Positions 45,840-57,712 of a stretch of DNA of 64,000 nucleotides are shown here, piece by piece (positions within the stretch are counted from its first letter, which is position 1; every line of letters begins with the position of its first letter). The notes below the pieces were generated by a model, which saw only the letters and a list, made by a program, of their open reading frames with translations, was not told the origin of the DNA and did not search any database. Source of the DNA: Nelumbo lutea (Eukaryota > Streptophyta > Magnoliopsida > Proteales > Nelumbonaceae); NCBI GenBank assembly GCA_022828595.1, contig JAKGHH010000002.1, positions 40,208,222-40,272,221 of the forward strand, written 5' to 3'. The translations under genes were made by a program, and so were the position numbers.

Positions 45840-47830
45840 ATTACAAGACGATTGTCTACATCGAATAAAACGAGTAAGAAAAAGAAAAACTTAACTAGGC
45901 CTAGGATACATTGTTGCATATTTACAAGGTCCAAGAAAAGAGGAAAAAAAGCTTCAGACATCACTAGGGGCACGTCATCTATGACCTCCAAGTCCCCTCC
46001 TACTCATAAGCCTTCTTCAACACCTCATCAATAACGACCATCGGTTTTAACCTCACCAAGTCTCACTCTAGAAGTAGAACAACCATGAGCTGATGGAAAA
46101 TCTTGAACCCCTTGCTCATGGATGCAAAGGCATACTTGTTCCTGTCACCTCGAAACTCAAGACAAGAGATGTATTCGTTAATGAACTTCGCCCTAATGAC
46201 CTCCAACTCCTCAGCGTGCTTGGCCTCCATGATCTTCAGCTCTTTGGCATGCTCGGCCCTCATTTTCTCTAGGCTGCCTAGCAGCACCATGGTGTTCTTC
46301 TCTACCTCAATCAGCTTCTCCGACAGTTTGGCCCTTTCTCACCTTGTCCTTCAGAGCACCAATCTCTACCTTTGTCGCGTTCATCTTTCCTTGGAGGTGC
46401 TACCTCATTCCTGATGGCCTCATACTGAGCAATATACACCCCGGCCTTTCCCATCAATGCTTGCAACCTGGAGTTGGCCTAAAAGGAAAGATCGATCAAC
46501 TCAACTCAACATTAAAAAAGGGAGAACATAACATAAATAAGCACTTACCATCACAAGGTGTCGAACAAGATGGGCTCCGAGCATCAAGGGAGCCTAACTC
46601 CCCATCTCATTAACATCTTTAGGGAGTAAGATCTCCTTGCTTAGCTTGACCATCACCCTAGCGTCCCAGGATTTCTCATTCAGCTGCGTTGGCTGCCTCC
46701 CCTATGCCAATGATCTGGTCCCCGAGGTACCGACTACTTCTACACTGGGAGTTGTGGTGACATACTCAACAAGGGGCTGTGTGCTCCCTCCTGGCTGCCT
46801 CCTTCGGTCTCACCATTTCAATGTCCTAACGTTGATGTGAACAACCTCCAGGGTATTGGCACCCCACTCACCAAACCTCGACTCATCATTTGCATCATGG
46901 GAAGTTCTAGCCTTCACAACCTTCATCATGTCGGAAAAGACTGGTAGTATCGACATTCAACATCCCTCTTGCAAGGAGGAAAGTGCGTCAGACAACAATA
47001 TAAGGTAGGTAAAATATGAATAAGAAAATATCTAAGTATAGAAAAGTGACCTACCGGTTGGAATTAGACCAGCTCGGACCAATAGCTCCTCGGCTAAGTA
47101 ATCCCCAACCTATAATTTCTTGCTAACCAAGTCCTCAACTAGTGACTTCTCGAGCTAAGTTAGGGTCTCTTTGCCCAGGGCGGCAAAAGCCACAGTCTAA
47201 TCCAAGGTAAAGGGCTACCTTCCTTCAGTCGTGATGTAAAAGAACTTGTTCTTCTAGGTCAGAACCTTGGAAGGAAGACCATCCAATAGCTTGTGTTAAG
47301 ATCAACATGACAAGTATAAAAAAAAATAAATAAAATAAATAAAAAAAAAACTTCTCATTAGACAGGTGCTTTATTTGGCTAATAACCCAAGAGGTCTTGA
47401 TGTTTAAGGGGAAGTTGAATTGATGGAAAATCAAGATGGTGCCAATTAGTACCCTTATTGAGTTTAAGTGACGTTGCCCTAAGGTGATGTCATAATAATT
47501 CAAGACTTCAGATACAAGGGGTGAAGGGGAAACCTAAGACCTGCTACGAAGGACTACTCGTATGTGCAAACCTCTCCTTCCTCGTGATTCCAAGGACGCT
47601 GGTCAGGACCAACGAGGACAAACCTAAAATTGTCAAGGACATGGCACCACTCCCAAATCCATCGAAGGTTGGCTAGTGTTAGCTGAGTCAGGCCAGACTC
47701 GAACTTCTTCTTCAAAGTTGAGGCCCTTTTATGGGAACCTCGGCTCTCTTGGATTGGGAATTTCTCTTCCCCAACCTGAGCACTAACCTACTCTTCTCTC
47801 TCAAACTCAAAAGAACTAGACATGATGAAA
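45840..47830 (-). pseudogene. Antisense ORF remnant of a Tat-type gypsy element
   Basis: On the minus strand, starting near 47825, the frames read SSSFEFEREE, then KRASTLKKKFESGL, LTLANLRWIWEWCHVLDNFR and GLRFPFTP. NYYDITLGQRHLNSIRVLIG and FHQFNFPLN come next, and finally a coiled-coil stretch KMRAEHAKELKIMEAKHAEE with GDRNKYAFASMSKGF (46290-46063). This arrangement is typical of antisense ORFs downstream of integrase in plant Tat/Retand-like elements. Their function is unknown. Frameshifts break this copy. Confidence 0.6.
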
Positions 47831-48299
47831 TAAAAGAAAAGGAAGGAGACTCACCTAAGAGAACTAAAAGACTAGACCGATCGACTTAACTCTAACAAAA
47901 CTCCTCAACCACAAACCGAGCTCTCCAACCTCACTATAGGGAAACTCCACAATGGACAAGTGAAAATGGACCCCTAGCACTGCTATTTATAGGTAAGAAT
48001 GGCAAATTATCAATGACTAAGATCCATTTGATCCAACAAAGGGGGAATCGCAACAATTCATCTCTTAAGGCACAAATTCAATTTTTCGTGTTTCTTGGCA
48101 TCCATGATGGTTAATTTTCCTTTTCCATGTGGAGTATGTGCATACGGCGACATGATCTATCAAATGGTTCAAAACCAATGTACATAACTCATAGGAATTC
48201 GCAAGCCCCAGAAACCTAATTCCAAAGTATTTGACAAGAACCGCAACTAACCAAACTACTTATTTTGCCCGAGTTGCTTACATCGAACTCAGAAGTGGG

Positions 48300-48830
48300 A
48301 GGCAATTAATGAGGGACGATTTTCCCCTCCTGTTACACCTTGTATCCACTCAGAAGTGAGCTTCTCCTTATCTTCGTTAGCACAGAAGGGCCAACCCATT
48401 CCTTGTGCGAACATCAAACCACCTGGCACTACTAGATGCCACTTCACAAGGAAGTGGGTGAGTTGCCACCATTAATTGCCCAAATGTGCCCACTAAGGCC
48501 AACCACCTAACTTGCCCCTCCCGCCATGTCTAAGCCAAGCCTCGAGACCTATATAAGGGTAAGTTGCCACCATTATAAGGTACACATTCTACTCTTGGAT
48601 TCTTGATCTTGCTTCCTTTGTCACCTTAGAAAGCTCAGCACTTACTGGCTTGACTGTTGAAGACTAGTGCCTAGGACATTCCCCAGGCTCTCTAACTTTG
48701 GCTTTATAAACCTTGCTACCAAAGTCCACACCCAAGCGCCAGATCATTTTTGCTAGTAGGGATCACAACTTTTGATCTTCATCAGGTCTGTGCAATCTTA
48801 TGGGTCACAATGTAGCAAGGCAACCATCAT
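48300..48830 (+). mobile_element. Probable 3' LTR part of the gypsy element
   Basis: CTATATAAGGG near 48549 is a TATA box. It is followed by CTTGCTTCCTTTGTC, CACTTACTGGCTTGACTGTT and an end like GATCTTCATCA, as in the R-U5 part of gypsy LTRs. The exact borders cannot be set because no 5' LTR partner is recognisable. Confidence 0.5.
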
Positions 48831-48876
48831 CTATGGTGAGATGAGCCCATCGCCCCAAGGCTTTGACAATGTTTTG

Positions 48877-49355
48877 CTCTTTACTAGGGATGGAAACGGG
48901 CCAGGTTTGGGGAAGGTTTTGTAAATTCTAGACCATACCCGCCTCCCTAAATCTCCCAACCCATACCCACCCCAAAACCCATAATGATTTGGATTTTGAG
49001 AATCAAAACCCTCCCTGCACATGAAAATGCAAAACACTCCCCTACCCTACCCTACCCGCATTCAAGAGTAGGGCGGGTTGAGTTTAAAACCTACATCTAA
49101 TTTCCTATTGTTTTTGTTATATATAAGTAATAAATGAGTAAAATAACACAAACAAACAACAAAATTTTCAACTATTCAATTAAGGCATATATAAAACACA
49201 AAGATTATCAATTATCCTTTACATAAAATACAAAATATTATTAAACTCAACACCTAATACATAAAGCTTATATGCTTTCCAATAATATGCGTGTTGAGGA
49301 GAATAAGGGCGAGTACCCACTGGGTAGGGTAGAAATTGTCATCCCTACTCTTTAC
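48877..49355. mobile_element. Non-autonomous hAT element, 463 bp, perfect 8-bp TSD
   Basis: The element (48885-49347) starts TAGGGATGGAAACGGG and ends TTGTCATCCCTA. It is flanked by CTCTTTAC on both sides (48877-48884 and 49348-49355). The interior is AT-rich and non-coding. A rearranged relative lies at 34248-34625. Confidence 0.9.
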
Positions 49356-50170
49356 CCACCCCTAGAGTTGTACACGGGTCAGGTTGGGTCGGTTTATTGG
49401 AGTTTTTCCAACCGACCCGACCTGGTCGGATTACCTGAGGTGAAAACTAAAACCGATCTACTGATAGGCAAAACCGACCTAATCAATTTGAGTCGGGTTG
49501 AATCGGTTTCGGTTTTGCTCTTGTAGTCAAACCTTATTTCTTAAACTTGACTCACCTTTGATCTAGTGTCAACCTTACTAACCCCTATTCCACTCAATAA
49601 GCTTTTGTATTAAATAAGGCAAAAGACAAAAATGTTTTATAAAAGACAAAAGTTATCAATATTCAATATTCAATAAGACAAAAGTTAGAAGACAAAAGAC
49701 AAAAGTTATCAATATTCAATAAGACAATGAAATAGAAAGTCAAATTGTTTTATAGAAAGAAGGCTAAAACATTTATATTTAAAGAAACTTTCTAAATTCT
49801 AATCTAGGTAAAAGAGGACACCTAATTCTAATTGTAATTGCCTAATGGGTTGACTATTTGGTGTAAAAGACTATAGAAACTAGGATAAATATAATTTAGT
49901 TAAGTAGGAAACTGTTCTAGTTCTAGTAGAAGACTAGTTAAGTAGGAAACTAGGAACTACCAAACTAGTAGAAGACTAGTTTGGTTCGGTTTCGGGTCAG
50001 TTTTGGTTTTTACACAAGAAAACCGAAACCGACCTGATATTTCGGTTTATAAATTTGCCCAACCCAAAACAGACCGGTGCTGATGAAAACCTGGCCGACT
50101 CGGGTTGGGTCAGTCCGGATTGGTCAGTTTGGTCGGGTTGGGCCTTCTTATGAACAACCCTACCCACCCC
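49355..50170. mobile_element. Non-autonomous hAT element, 800 bp, perfect 8-bp TSD
   Basis: The element (49363-50162) starts TAGAGTTGTACACGGGTC; the other end in reverse is TAGGGTTGTTCATAAGAAGG. CCCACCCC flanks both sides (49355-49362 and 50163-50170). Subterminal GGTCGGGTT/AACCCGACC words are inverted. The inside contains a short tandem ACAAAAGTTATCAATATTCA repeat and no transposase. Confidence 0.9.
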
Positions 50171-52202
50171 CATTAATGGAATGCCTATAAGTTCTGTTAC
50201 CATTTTCGATTGGCCCTTTGCCAGAAACGATCAACCAACATTCGAGATACGCTACCAAATTGGTTTTTGTGGGCTTTGCTTGATATGAATAACCTCTAGT
50301 TTGATTTTTTTTTTTTTTTTTTTGAGGCTTTAAGAAGTTTTTTCTCCTATTCATCAAGAGGCCATCAGCCGCCTGTACTGTAGCCGTAGTGACTTCAATG
50401 AATGCACATTTAAGGAAACTACAAAGAGTATAGCTTAAGTAAAGGTAGACTGGGTTGACAGAGAAATAAAAAGAAAAAAAAAAGGCAAATTAGTTACGTT
50501 TGTAGGATTTTAACCCATATCTAATATATCAAACAAGTCACATAATCTTTATTTACGTTTTGCATGCGTTCATGTATTATATCATTTTTTTTCTTATTTT
50601 CTTGAGGCTTAGGCCTCATTCCTGTGACACCCCAATCGCCTCGCCTCTGCCTTTTAGTCTTTTAAAACCAAACTATAAGTTACACATAAAATAACCTGCA
50701 AATCAAACAAAAGAAAAGCTATAGTGAACCAAATTATAAATGTTAATTAGGTTAGTTTTATTTTTGATATCATATAAATTGAGTATAGGCGAAGGCCAAG
50801 TTCAATATGATTAGATCTTCCGGCTAAATAAATAATGGCGGAACGAAACCAACAAGTACAGTCCAGTACAGGCGCTTCAAGTTTACAGGTAATACGTTTC
50901 CCACTTGGACATGTGGCCTTCACTTCCCAAATCCCCAACCAAAGACCTTACAAAATCCGGAGAATTAAACCAGGTCATGGACAATTTATGCCTAAAAGCA
51001 CATTAAGCTAGCCCGTGAGATAATTCGTTCAAGAACGAGAATAACTGCATGGTGTCTCCAGGGTGAGCAAGAAATTTAGCCTTGCAACCATGAAATTTAC
51101 CTTAGACAACTGGGGCTAGGCCTAGACAAGCCTGGAGAGGCTTGTTCAAGTATTGTTACAATGAAGGTAATTCATATGGTTGCAGCAGAACTCGTAGTAG
51201 AGAATCCAGTTAATTCATGCCTCCGGATCTTATGATGCCAGATCTGAGTAGATTCTGACCACACAACAGTATTACACAAAGAATGCAGTTTATCCAATGG
51301 TGTGAGACTGAGCCATCTGATCTGATCCCAAAAATTGACCACACAACAAGGAAGCACCTAGGCCACGATACATTTCTGACCAGGGAATTTGGGTTAAAAC
51401 TCTCCCATACCCAAATTCGCCACTCAGTCTTTACATGCAAGCAGCGTTTTTGGGGAAAATCCTATCCCACTTCTCCCAAATTCCATCCAATACAAATGCA
51501 CACATAACAGATTAGAAAACAAGTAAAAAATATAATGTAGATCGATTTAAAAACACTGGTTTTTTTTTCTTTTTTTTGCTTTAGAAATATGCTGTTCAGT
51601 TAAACACGGCAGAGGAGCTTAACAGATTTCTACAAATAATGGAAACCCATATAAATCTCCCAATCCACCATTTCTTAGTGGTGGAACCATGCAAAAATAT
51701 TGAAATGGAAGATGAAAGAATGCAGCTAAGTGTATAATCAAACAACAACCAGACAGCAGCTACATGTTTCTACTGGTCTTGGACCCAATATCCGAAACAA
51801 CACTACTAATTCTGTTTGCTCAATTGATCAGCTCTTAATTCAGTTGTTTCTATGCCTCTGGTAGTTATTTCCCTTCCATTGTTAAAAAGCTGAGTTGAAG
51901 GGGCCATCTTCACTCCCAAGGAACCACTAACCATGCCTCTTTTGGAAAACTACCACTTGTGGTTATGAGCTTCCTTGGTGGTTTTTCAAGAAAAACATGA
52001 TAAATTAACCAAGGTGAAATAAATCAATGGATTCCTGCAAAATCTAACCAGAAATCTTTTGCCATTTTTGACAGGGTTACAATTCACCCATCAACCAATC
52101 TATTGCAATTTGCTTCTACTAAGATCTTGGAATTTCCTATCTCCATTTGAGGAATTCTTTCCTAGTGGCTTGTCAAGACATGGAAAAAGTAATTGCATAC
52201 TG
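50171..52202. other. Region downstream of the UBP gene
   Basis: No further gene recognised. The part next to 52202 must hold the 3' UTR of the minus-strand UBP gene. 51170-51480 has minus-strand open frames up to 76 codons without known motifs. Confidence 0.4.
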
Positions 52203-55200
52203 TCATCCATTGGCCAGTCCTCTCCTTTCCTGGAGTGCCATTTGTCCTGAATCAAAGCCACGGATGTTGCTACCATTCTTCTCTTTAGGAAGAAGCAATT
52301 CATTACCACCATTGCAATAATTGTTGCAATCATTACCAGCTTCACCTAGTCCTTTGTTGGCCTTCTCACCCTTATTCAAACACTTCTCATTTTGAGTGTC
52401 AACCAAACTAGAAGATGATAATAAGATATCACAATCTGGGGAATTTTCAGCATGATTGTTAACCTTTCCACTGCTTTGATGAAGAAAGCCATTTTCAACA
52501 AAGCCATTGCAGTTGGTATTAACCTTGCAAGAACCTGCTGTAACAGGTTTTCTATGGGTGTTCCCATTACCATTCAAAGATGCATTTCTATTTAGGAAAC
52601 CAGGAGTTAATATTGGCTTCAAAGTTGCCTTGGTTTGGGATGAAATCACTCTGTGATCTTTAACCTGCTCATTGTTCTCGTAAACTATCTTCTGTCCTGG
52701 ATCACAATGATTAGCATTTCTCCACTGCTCATAAGAAATAGTAGATTCAGCATATCCATTGTAGTTGTGAGGATTGCCAACTTCACACTGTTTATTGGCC
52801 ATTTCATCCATATTTAGATGTTCATTAGGTTGTTTCTTGACAAGACTAGGTGATGTTACCAGGTCACTGCGATCTAAAAATATTGTATCATTGTCTTTGA
52901 CCTCGCCAGTGATTTGATGAGCAGAAGCAGGTTTAGCAAGTCCATTGCATTTAACGTCATACTTGCAGGAAGGACCAATTTCAAGTTCCGATGAAGTTTT
53001 CTCATCTCGATTTGGATACCTTTTTCTGGTGCCTTTGTCCAGAAAACCAGGAGAAAGCAATGGAGTCAATTTTATTCCAGGGTTTTTCGCTGGCCCTTGT
53101 GGTAGCATATTGTAATCCAAAATATCACTGCTATTTTCACAGAACACCCCCTGCCCTGTATTGCAGCCATTGACATCAGAAAAACCAGACAAAGTGTCTC
53201 CGTTGCAGCTTCCATTCAAGAGATTTCCAACCTCACCTACTTCTTTATTTACCATCTCATCCTTGTTCGAACATTCAAGTTGTTTCTCAGAAGAAATAGA
53301 TGTCAATTGGCTAAAAAACTCTGAACTACTATTAACCTCGACAGTGCTTTGATTAGAAAGACCACTGCACTTTCTTTCAATGGTACAAAGAGGATTAACT
53401 TCATTGCATCCAATTATGGCTTTCAGGCCTTTTTTCAGGGACTTGATACTGGTGTCATTGTTAAGAAAACCAGGGGGGAAAAGTGGCTTTGATTTCTCTC
53501 TGCAACAAGAATTGTCCCTAGCCAATTTTGAAGCTTTAGGTTCCAAGGATTCATGAGAACATTTCTCTGACTTGACTTTTACTACATTATCTTCATTAGT
53601 GTTTGTCAATGATTGAGATCTAGCAGAATCATTTGTGCCCAAAATTCCAATAACCGAAGAAGCATCAGGAGGCTGAAATGTTGCACAGACATCTTTCTGA
53701 CTGCACAAATCTTCATTTGAAGATTCAAATGACACAAAACAATTGCTGTAATTACTCACTCCATGCCCATCCTCACAATTGGACCCCAGGCCAGAAATAC
53801 TGTTGGGCATTCCATTTTCCAAACTATGAACCTGAATTGATGATGATGCTTCCCATATAGAAGCCAATTGTGGATATCCTCCCTGCACAAATTCATTGGG
53901 AGCACCAATTTCTGCTGGAAAGCATTTACTGCTGTGACCATGGACATTTTTCAGACCCATCGAAACAGAATCAAGATTATCCAAATTCATATCCTCCGAA
54001 AACCCTTCCTGCAAGAATTCAACAGAAGCTGCTTCTGTTGGGATAGAGTCGTTACTGCAGCAACCTTCAATATTCTTCAAATCCAAAGAACCTGAATCAG
54101 GACAATCCACATCCATATCCTGTGGGTGTTCTTTTGCAGGTTCTGGATGAACACCAATAGATGATTCTTCTTCTGGATTCAAAACCTCTGAGTGTGGAAC
54201 ATCAGAAAATTGGCAGCCATTACCACCAACATAATCAATAGACCCAGGAATGACTAAGGAATCAACTGGTTGTGAACATGGTGGCTTTCTTTCTGGGGGC
54301 TCTTCCACCAGCTGCAACTCATTTGTTGAAGATTCCAGGGGCTTGACAAATTTTGGTCGCACACAAATCCTATCCAAGAACAAAAGAATAGAATCATAAT
54401 CATTCTGAACTCCTTATTGCGATCCATATGCCATACATACAAGAAAGCATCCTCCGCAAGTTTACATGAACATAGGGTAGACATAACTGATCAGAAGACA
54501 AATCTCAAGTTATTTGGAAAATATGTTGCAAACTTTACCATGGAACAATACATCAAGATCCAATGTACGAATCCTGTTGCCTAACAAATAAAATGTGCAT
54601 ACACATAGAAGAGAAGGAATTCATCAATATGCAGATCCAAAAATAACACTGGATCAAAAACTATAGTCATCTTGTTAGATGGACAAATAGGCCATATACA
54701 ATTCAAGAGGTAAGAACTATCAAAATTAATAGATTTAAGCCCATCTCCATGCTATAAATATAAAGTACTCTACGGCTTGTGGAATAGGAAAAAAAAATAC
54801 CTGCTATATAATAGCATATAAGCTCCCTGCGAAAGTACCTCATCCAATTCTACAGTCATGACCTGTACAAAATGACTGAAGAGGTCAACAACTATTCAAT
54901 TAAATTTTCTGAGCAGGTATTTTACCCTTCTGTGTCAGGAAGAAAGAATACCTTACAGTCATCAACCCGGTACCACTTTCCACGAAAATCCTTGACATAG
55001 CAAATGTAATGACCAAAAAATGATGCATTCAGCATGTCCACATGAACAACAACGGCATAAAGCCTATATAAATCAGCACCACCTCTTGCTTCATTCATGT
55101 ATGGACCAAGGTCAAGAGTCTCAGGGAAGGTAACTTTCTTGTTCAATTTCCCAAACCTCCCACTCTGAAATTTATCAAAATAATAGCAGTCTTAGCATCA

Positions 55201-57004
55201 ACTAAGATCTATTTACACTAGATACAAATTTCAATAGATATACTTAAATTTTTGTATAATTGAAACAAGTGTAATTGAGATGGGAATGTCGAGATAGATG
55301 AATGGAAAGACTATATCAGAAATAAGTGCATTAGAGAGAACTTGGGAGTAATTCCAATTAGTAACAATGCCTGCACTAGTAAGAGTAAATAGGTGCAAGT
55401 GAAGGCTCTAAAAGAGTAAAAGAAAGAAACCAACCAAAACATGGTCTGAAGTGTGTAAAATTATGTAGACTAATAATTTGCCAGAGCATAATGGTGGATA
55501 GGATTATGTTAATGGACATTGTTAGATGACACAATATTTGATATCCTAAAACAGTATAAATGCCCTATAGTTCTAAACAAAATGCATAAAAAGCGGTTCT
55601 AGTCAGGACCTGAAATCTTTTAAGAGCAATGGTGAGAATATTTGGAGCCTGGTGAATGGTAAGACGTTTCCATGCCTTGACATACTCATTACACCTGCGA
55701 AAAGGAGTAATTGGCAAATATGGAAATAAGAACTGAAATAACAGATAGGCCTAAAATCAATACAATTTAAACAATTTACGTCAAATGGTCCCATGGTAAT
55801 ATGCAAAACACATTTCATCTTAAAGGAAAATAAATTGCGGTTGTCTGCAAATATAATGCTTGAAGGTCAAAATATTATGGATTTGTAACACTAGTTGCAT
55901 TCAGGAAGGTAGAGTATGGGTTGAGGTCCAATATAAGCACCAACCATAGAAATTGCAAACAATATCGAAATCCAAACTAAGATGATTAACCCAATTGCAA
56001 CCTACTAAAATTCAACTCAGGCTGTCAGACCTTTTTTATTTTATTTTATTTATTTATTTATATTTATTCTTTTCACATTTCTCTGGCAGAGAGAGGATTC
56101 ATGGTGGAGAGCCTAAACCATGTTAATAGAAGGAACAAAATAAGCCAAGGCCCAAGACAGGTTAGGTTGGACTAGGTTGTACTAGATCCTGGAAGTAGAG
56201 TGAAGCATCATCGTCGAGGAAGACTTGAAGAGTAAAATACAGAAAGAATGGGAGCCACCTGAAGACAATTTTATAAAGCTAAATTTTGAGGGAAGCAGCT
56301 TTTGTAATCCAAGACCCTCAAATTTGGGAGGGGCTTTAGGAACAAGGAAGGTAATATACTAGCCTTGTTTGGGTCTGGTCAGCATAGAAGATTTTACAAG
56401 AGCTGAACTACTTGCTGTTTCATATGGAGTAAAAAAGGAAAAAGAGATAAAATTAGAGAGACTAATCACTGAAGGGGACTCTCAAGTAGTGCTTATGTGG
56501 ATTAGAGCTGAGAAGAAAGTAGTTTAGACTCAGAGAGATTATGAAGAAGATTAAGTGGTTAACAAGAGACCTGTTGATAACTGATAAGTACTGACTGGGT
56601 ACCAAGGGCTTGGTTGATTCTCCAAGCAAGGAATAAATAGGGGCCAGTTGCATCGGGCTCAATTGTAATCATTTGTAATGAACTGTATTGGGGTGAGGTA
56701 GGAAGTTCTACCTCTCCCTGGGGCACTGAACTTGTACATAATTTCTGTTTTTATTAAAGTTCTGTTACCATTCAAAAAACTTTTGTACATTGTAAAGAAA
56801 TAAGAATGTAGAAAAATTCAAGATGAGGTCAAAGAAACATCCATACCCATCACATTTATACATATTTTCCCCATCAAGCCACTCCTTGACAGTGAATTGA
56901 TCTAGGCACTCCTCCAGAGATGTTGCGTCACCATGAATTTGAACAGTTAAGTCCATCATATTTTCACACCGATTTGAGATCTTATTGCATTGTGTACATA
57001 TCAC
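52203..57004 (-). CDS. Ubiquitin carboxyl-terminal hydrolase, UBP16/17/18-like (3' part)
   Basis: Deubiquitinating enzyme that removes ubiquitin with a Cys-His-Asp triad. Exons in view (minus strand): 57004-56847, 55694-55610, 55164-54952, 54862-54801 and 54369-52203; all junctions keep frame, giving 894 residues. The zinc-binding CTQC ... [15 protein letters not shown] part and the fixed ALKRFQ motif come first. Then the His box follows: [20 protein letters not shown] and [18 protein letters not shown], with catalytic His in GHY and Asp in DD. The catalytic domain closes with [12 protein letters not shown], as in Arabidopsis UBP16-type enzymes. The last exon codes ~720 low-complexity residues, including three ~140-residue repeats. 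The Cys box and any MYND finger lie in exons beyond the transposons upstream, outside the window, so whether the gene is whole is not known. Confidence 0.9.
52206..53492 (-). repeat. Three ~140-residue tandem repeats in the UBP C-terminal exon
   Basis: Units start at [10 protein letters not shown] (53492), [12 protein letters not shown] (53069) and [12 protein letters not shown] (52622). Each unit continues with a Cys-rich block (CNEVNPLC / [10 protein letters not shown] / [10 protein letters not shown]). Next comes an N-K-x-E-x-x-N-K-x-x-G-E-x-G-N block, and then a G-x-N-x-G-Q-x-V/M segment. The repeats are diverged but full length, with no frameshift or stop. Confidence 0.8.
56170..56765 (+). 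mobile_element. RNase H fragment in a UBP intron
   Basis: In the intron between UBP exons 57004-56847 and 55694-55610, on the opposite strand. It reads [20 protein letters not shown], then [16 protein letters not shown] (here [14 protein letters not shown]) and [14 protein letters not shown], three catalytic motifs of a LINE-type RNase H. A stop breaks it after RKVIY. The downstream sequence up to TTTTTATTAAAG looks like a 3' UTR. Confidence 0.65.
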
Positions 57005-57712
57005 CTGAAATAAAAAGAGTAATAAGAAGAGGGAAAGGAGAGATCAGCCTTATTAATGCATAAATCAATTACACCCTGAATAGAAAATATGATTTAATAA
57101 AGATGGTGGGGGGGAGAGAGATCAAAAATCTAACTAGGAAACAACCATAAAGGAGAATGAGAAGCTCATTTTCATGTACACAAGTATATATAAAATTCAA
57201 GGTTCAAAGTATCAATACTATCTATATGCAAAATTTGAATACCAAGAGTTTTAGTGAGCCAAAACTTTTTTTAGCATTTTGCTCTGACATTTTGACAGTG
57301 ACAAAAAGATATGATATGCCTGATATGGGGAGTATCATATGGATACTTTGAACCTTGATAAAATTCAGAAGGTTGCTATTAGCGTGCCTTTCTTAATTGA
57401 ATGCCAATACTACCTAAGCATGAAAACTATACTGTAAAATAAGTGGAAACCATGACAAGATTAGGAAACCAAGAAAGGGGGAAAAACCCATAATCTAAGA
57501 TGTAAAAATTGGTAAAATAGGCATTATAAGACGTGCAAAATGTCCTATAGTACCATAAATAATAATTTGGAACAGAAAACCCAATAACATCCTTGGTACT
57601 ATATACTGATGCAAAACAACGAATAAAATCTCCGCAACTATATGCATTTCATGTTCAACATTAAAATCAGATAAGCAACGTTATCAATGTTAAACAGTTT
57701 ATTATTACCTCT

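Larger units (their letters stand above)
36400..48830 (+). mobile_element. Decayed Ty3/gypsy retrotransposon (Tat-like), with nested insertions
   Basis: Domains follow in the gypsy order gag - protease - RT - RNase H - integrase, then an antisense ORF remnant and an LTR-like 3' end. There is no chromodomain, and the antisense ORF between integrase and 3' LTR is a trait of Tat-group elements. Stops and frameshifts occur in every domain. The 5' LTR is not recognisable. Insertions: small hAT at 36524, a copia LTR plus an Ac-like hAT at 39579-43344 (with loss of the RT/RNase H junction), and a small hAT at 44723. Confidence 0.85.

Noticed and set aside
52376..53352. Several 60-65-codon frames opposite to or within the UBP last exon
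   Set aside because: They are out-of-frame or antisense readings of the 726-codon frame, which carries the repeats and joins the catalytic domain by clean splicing.
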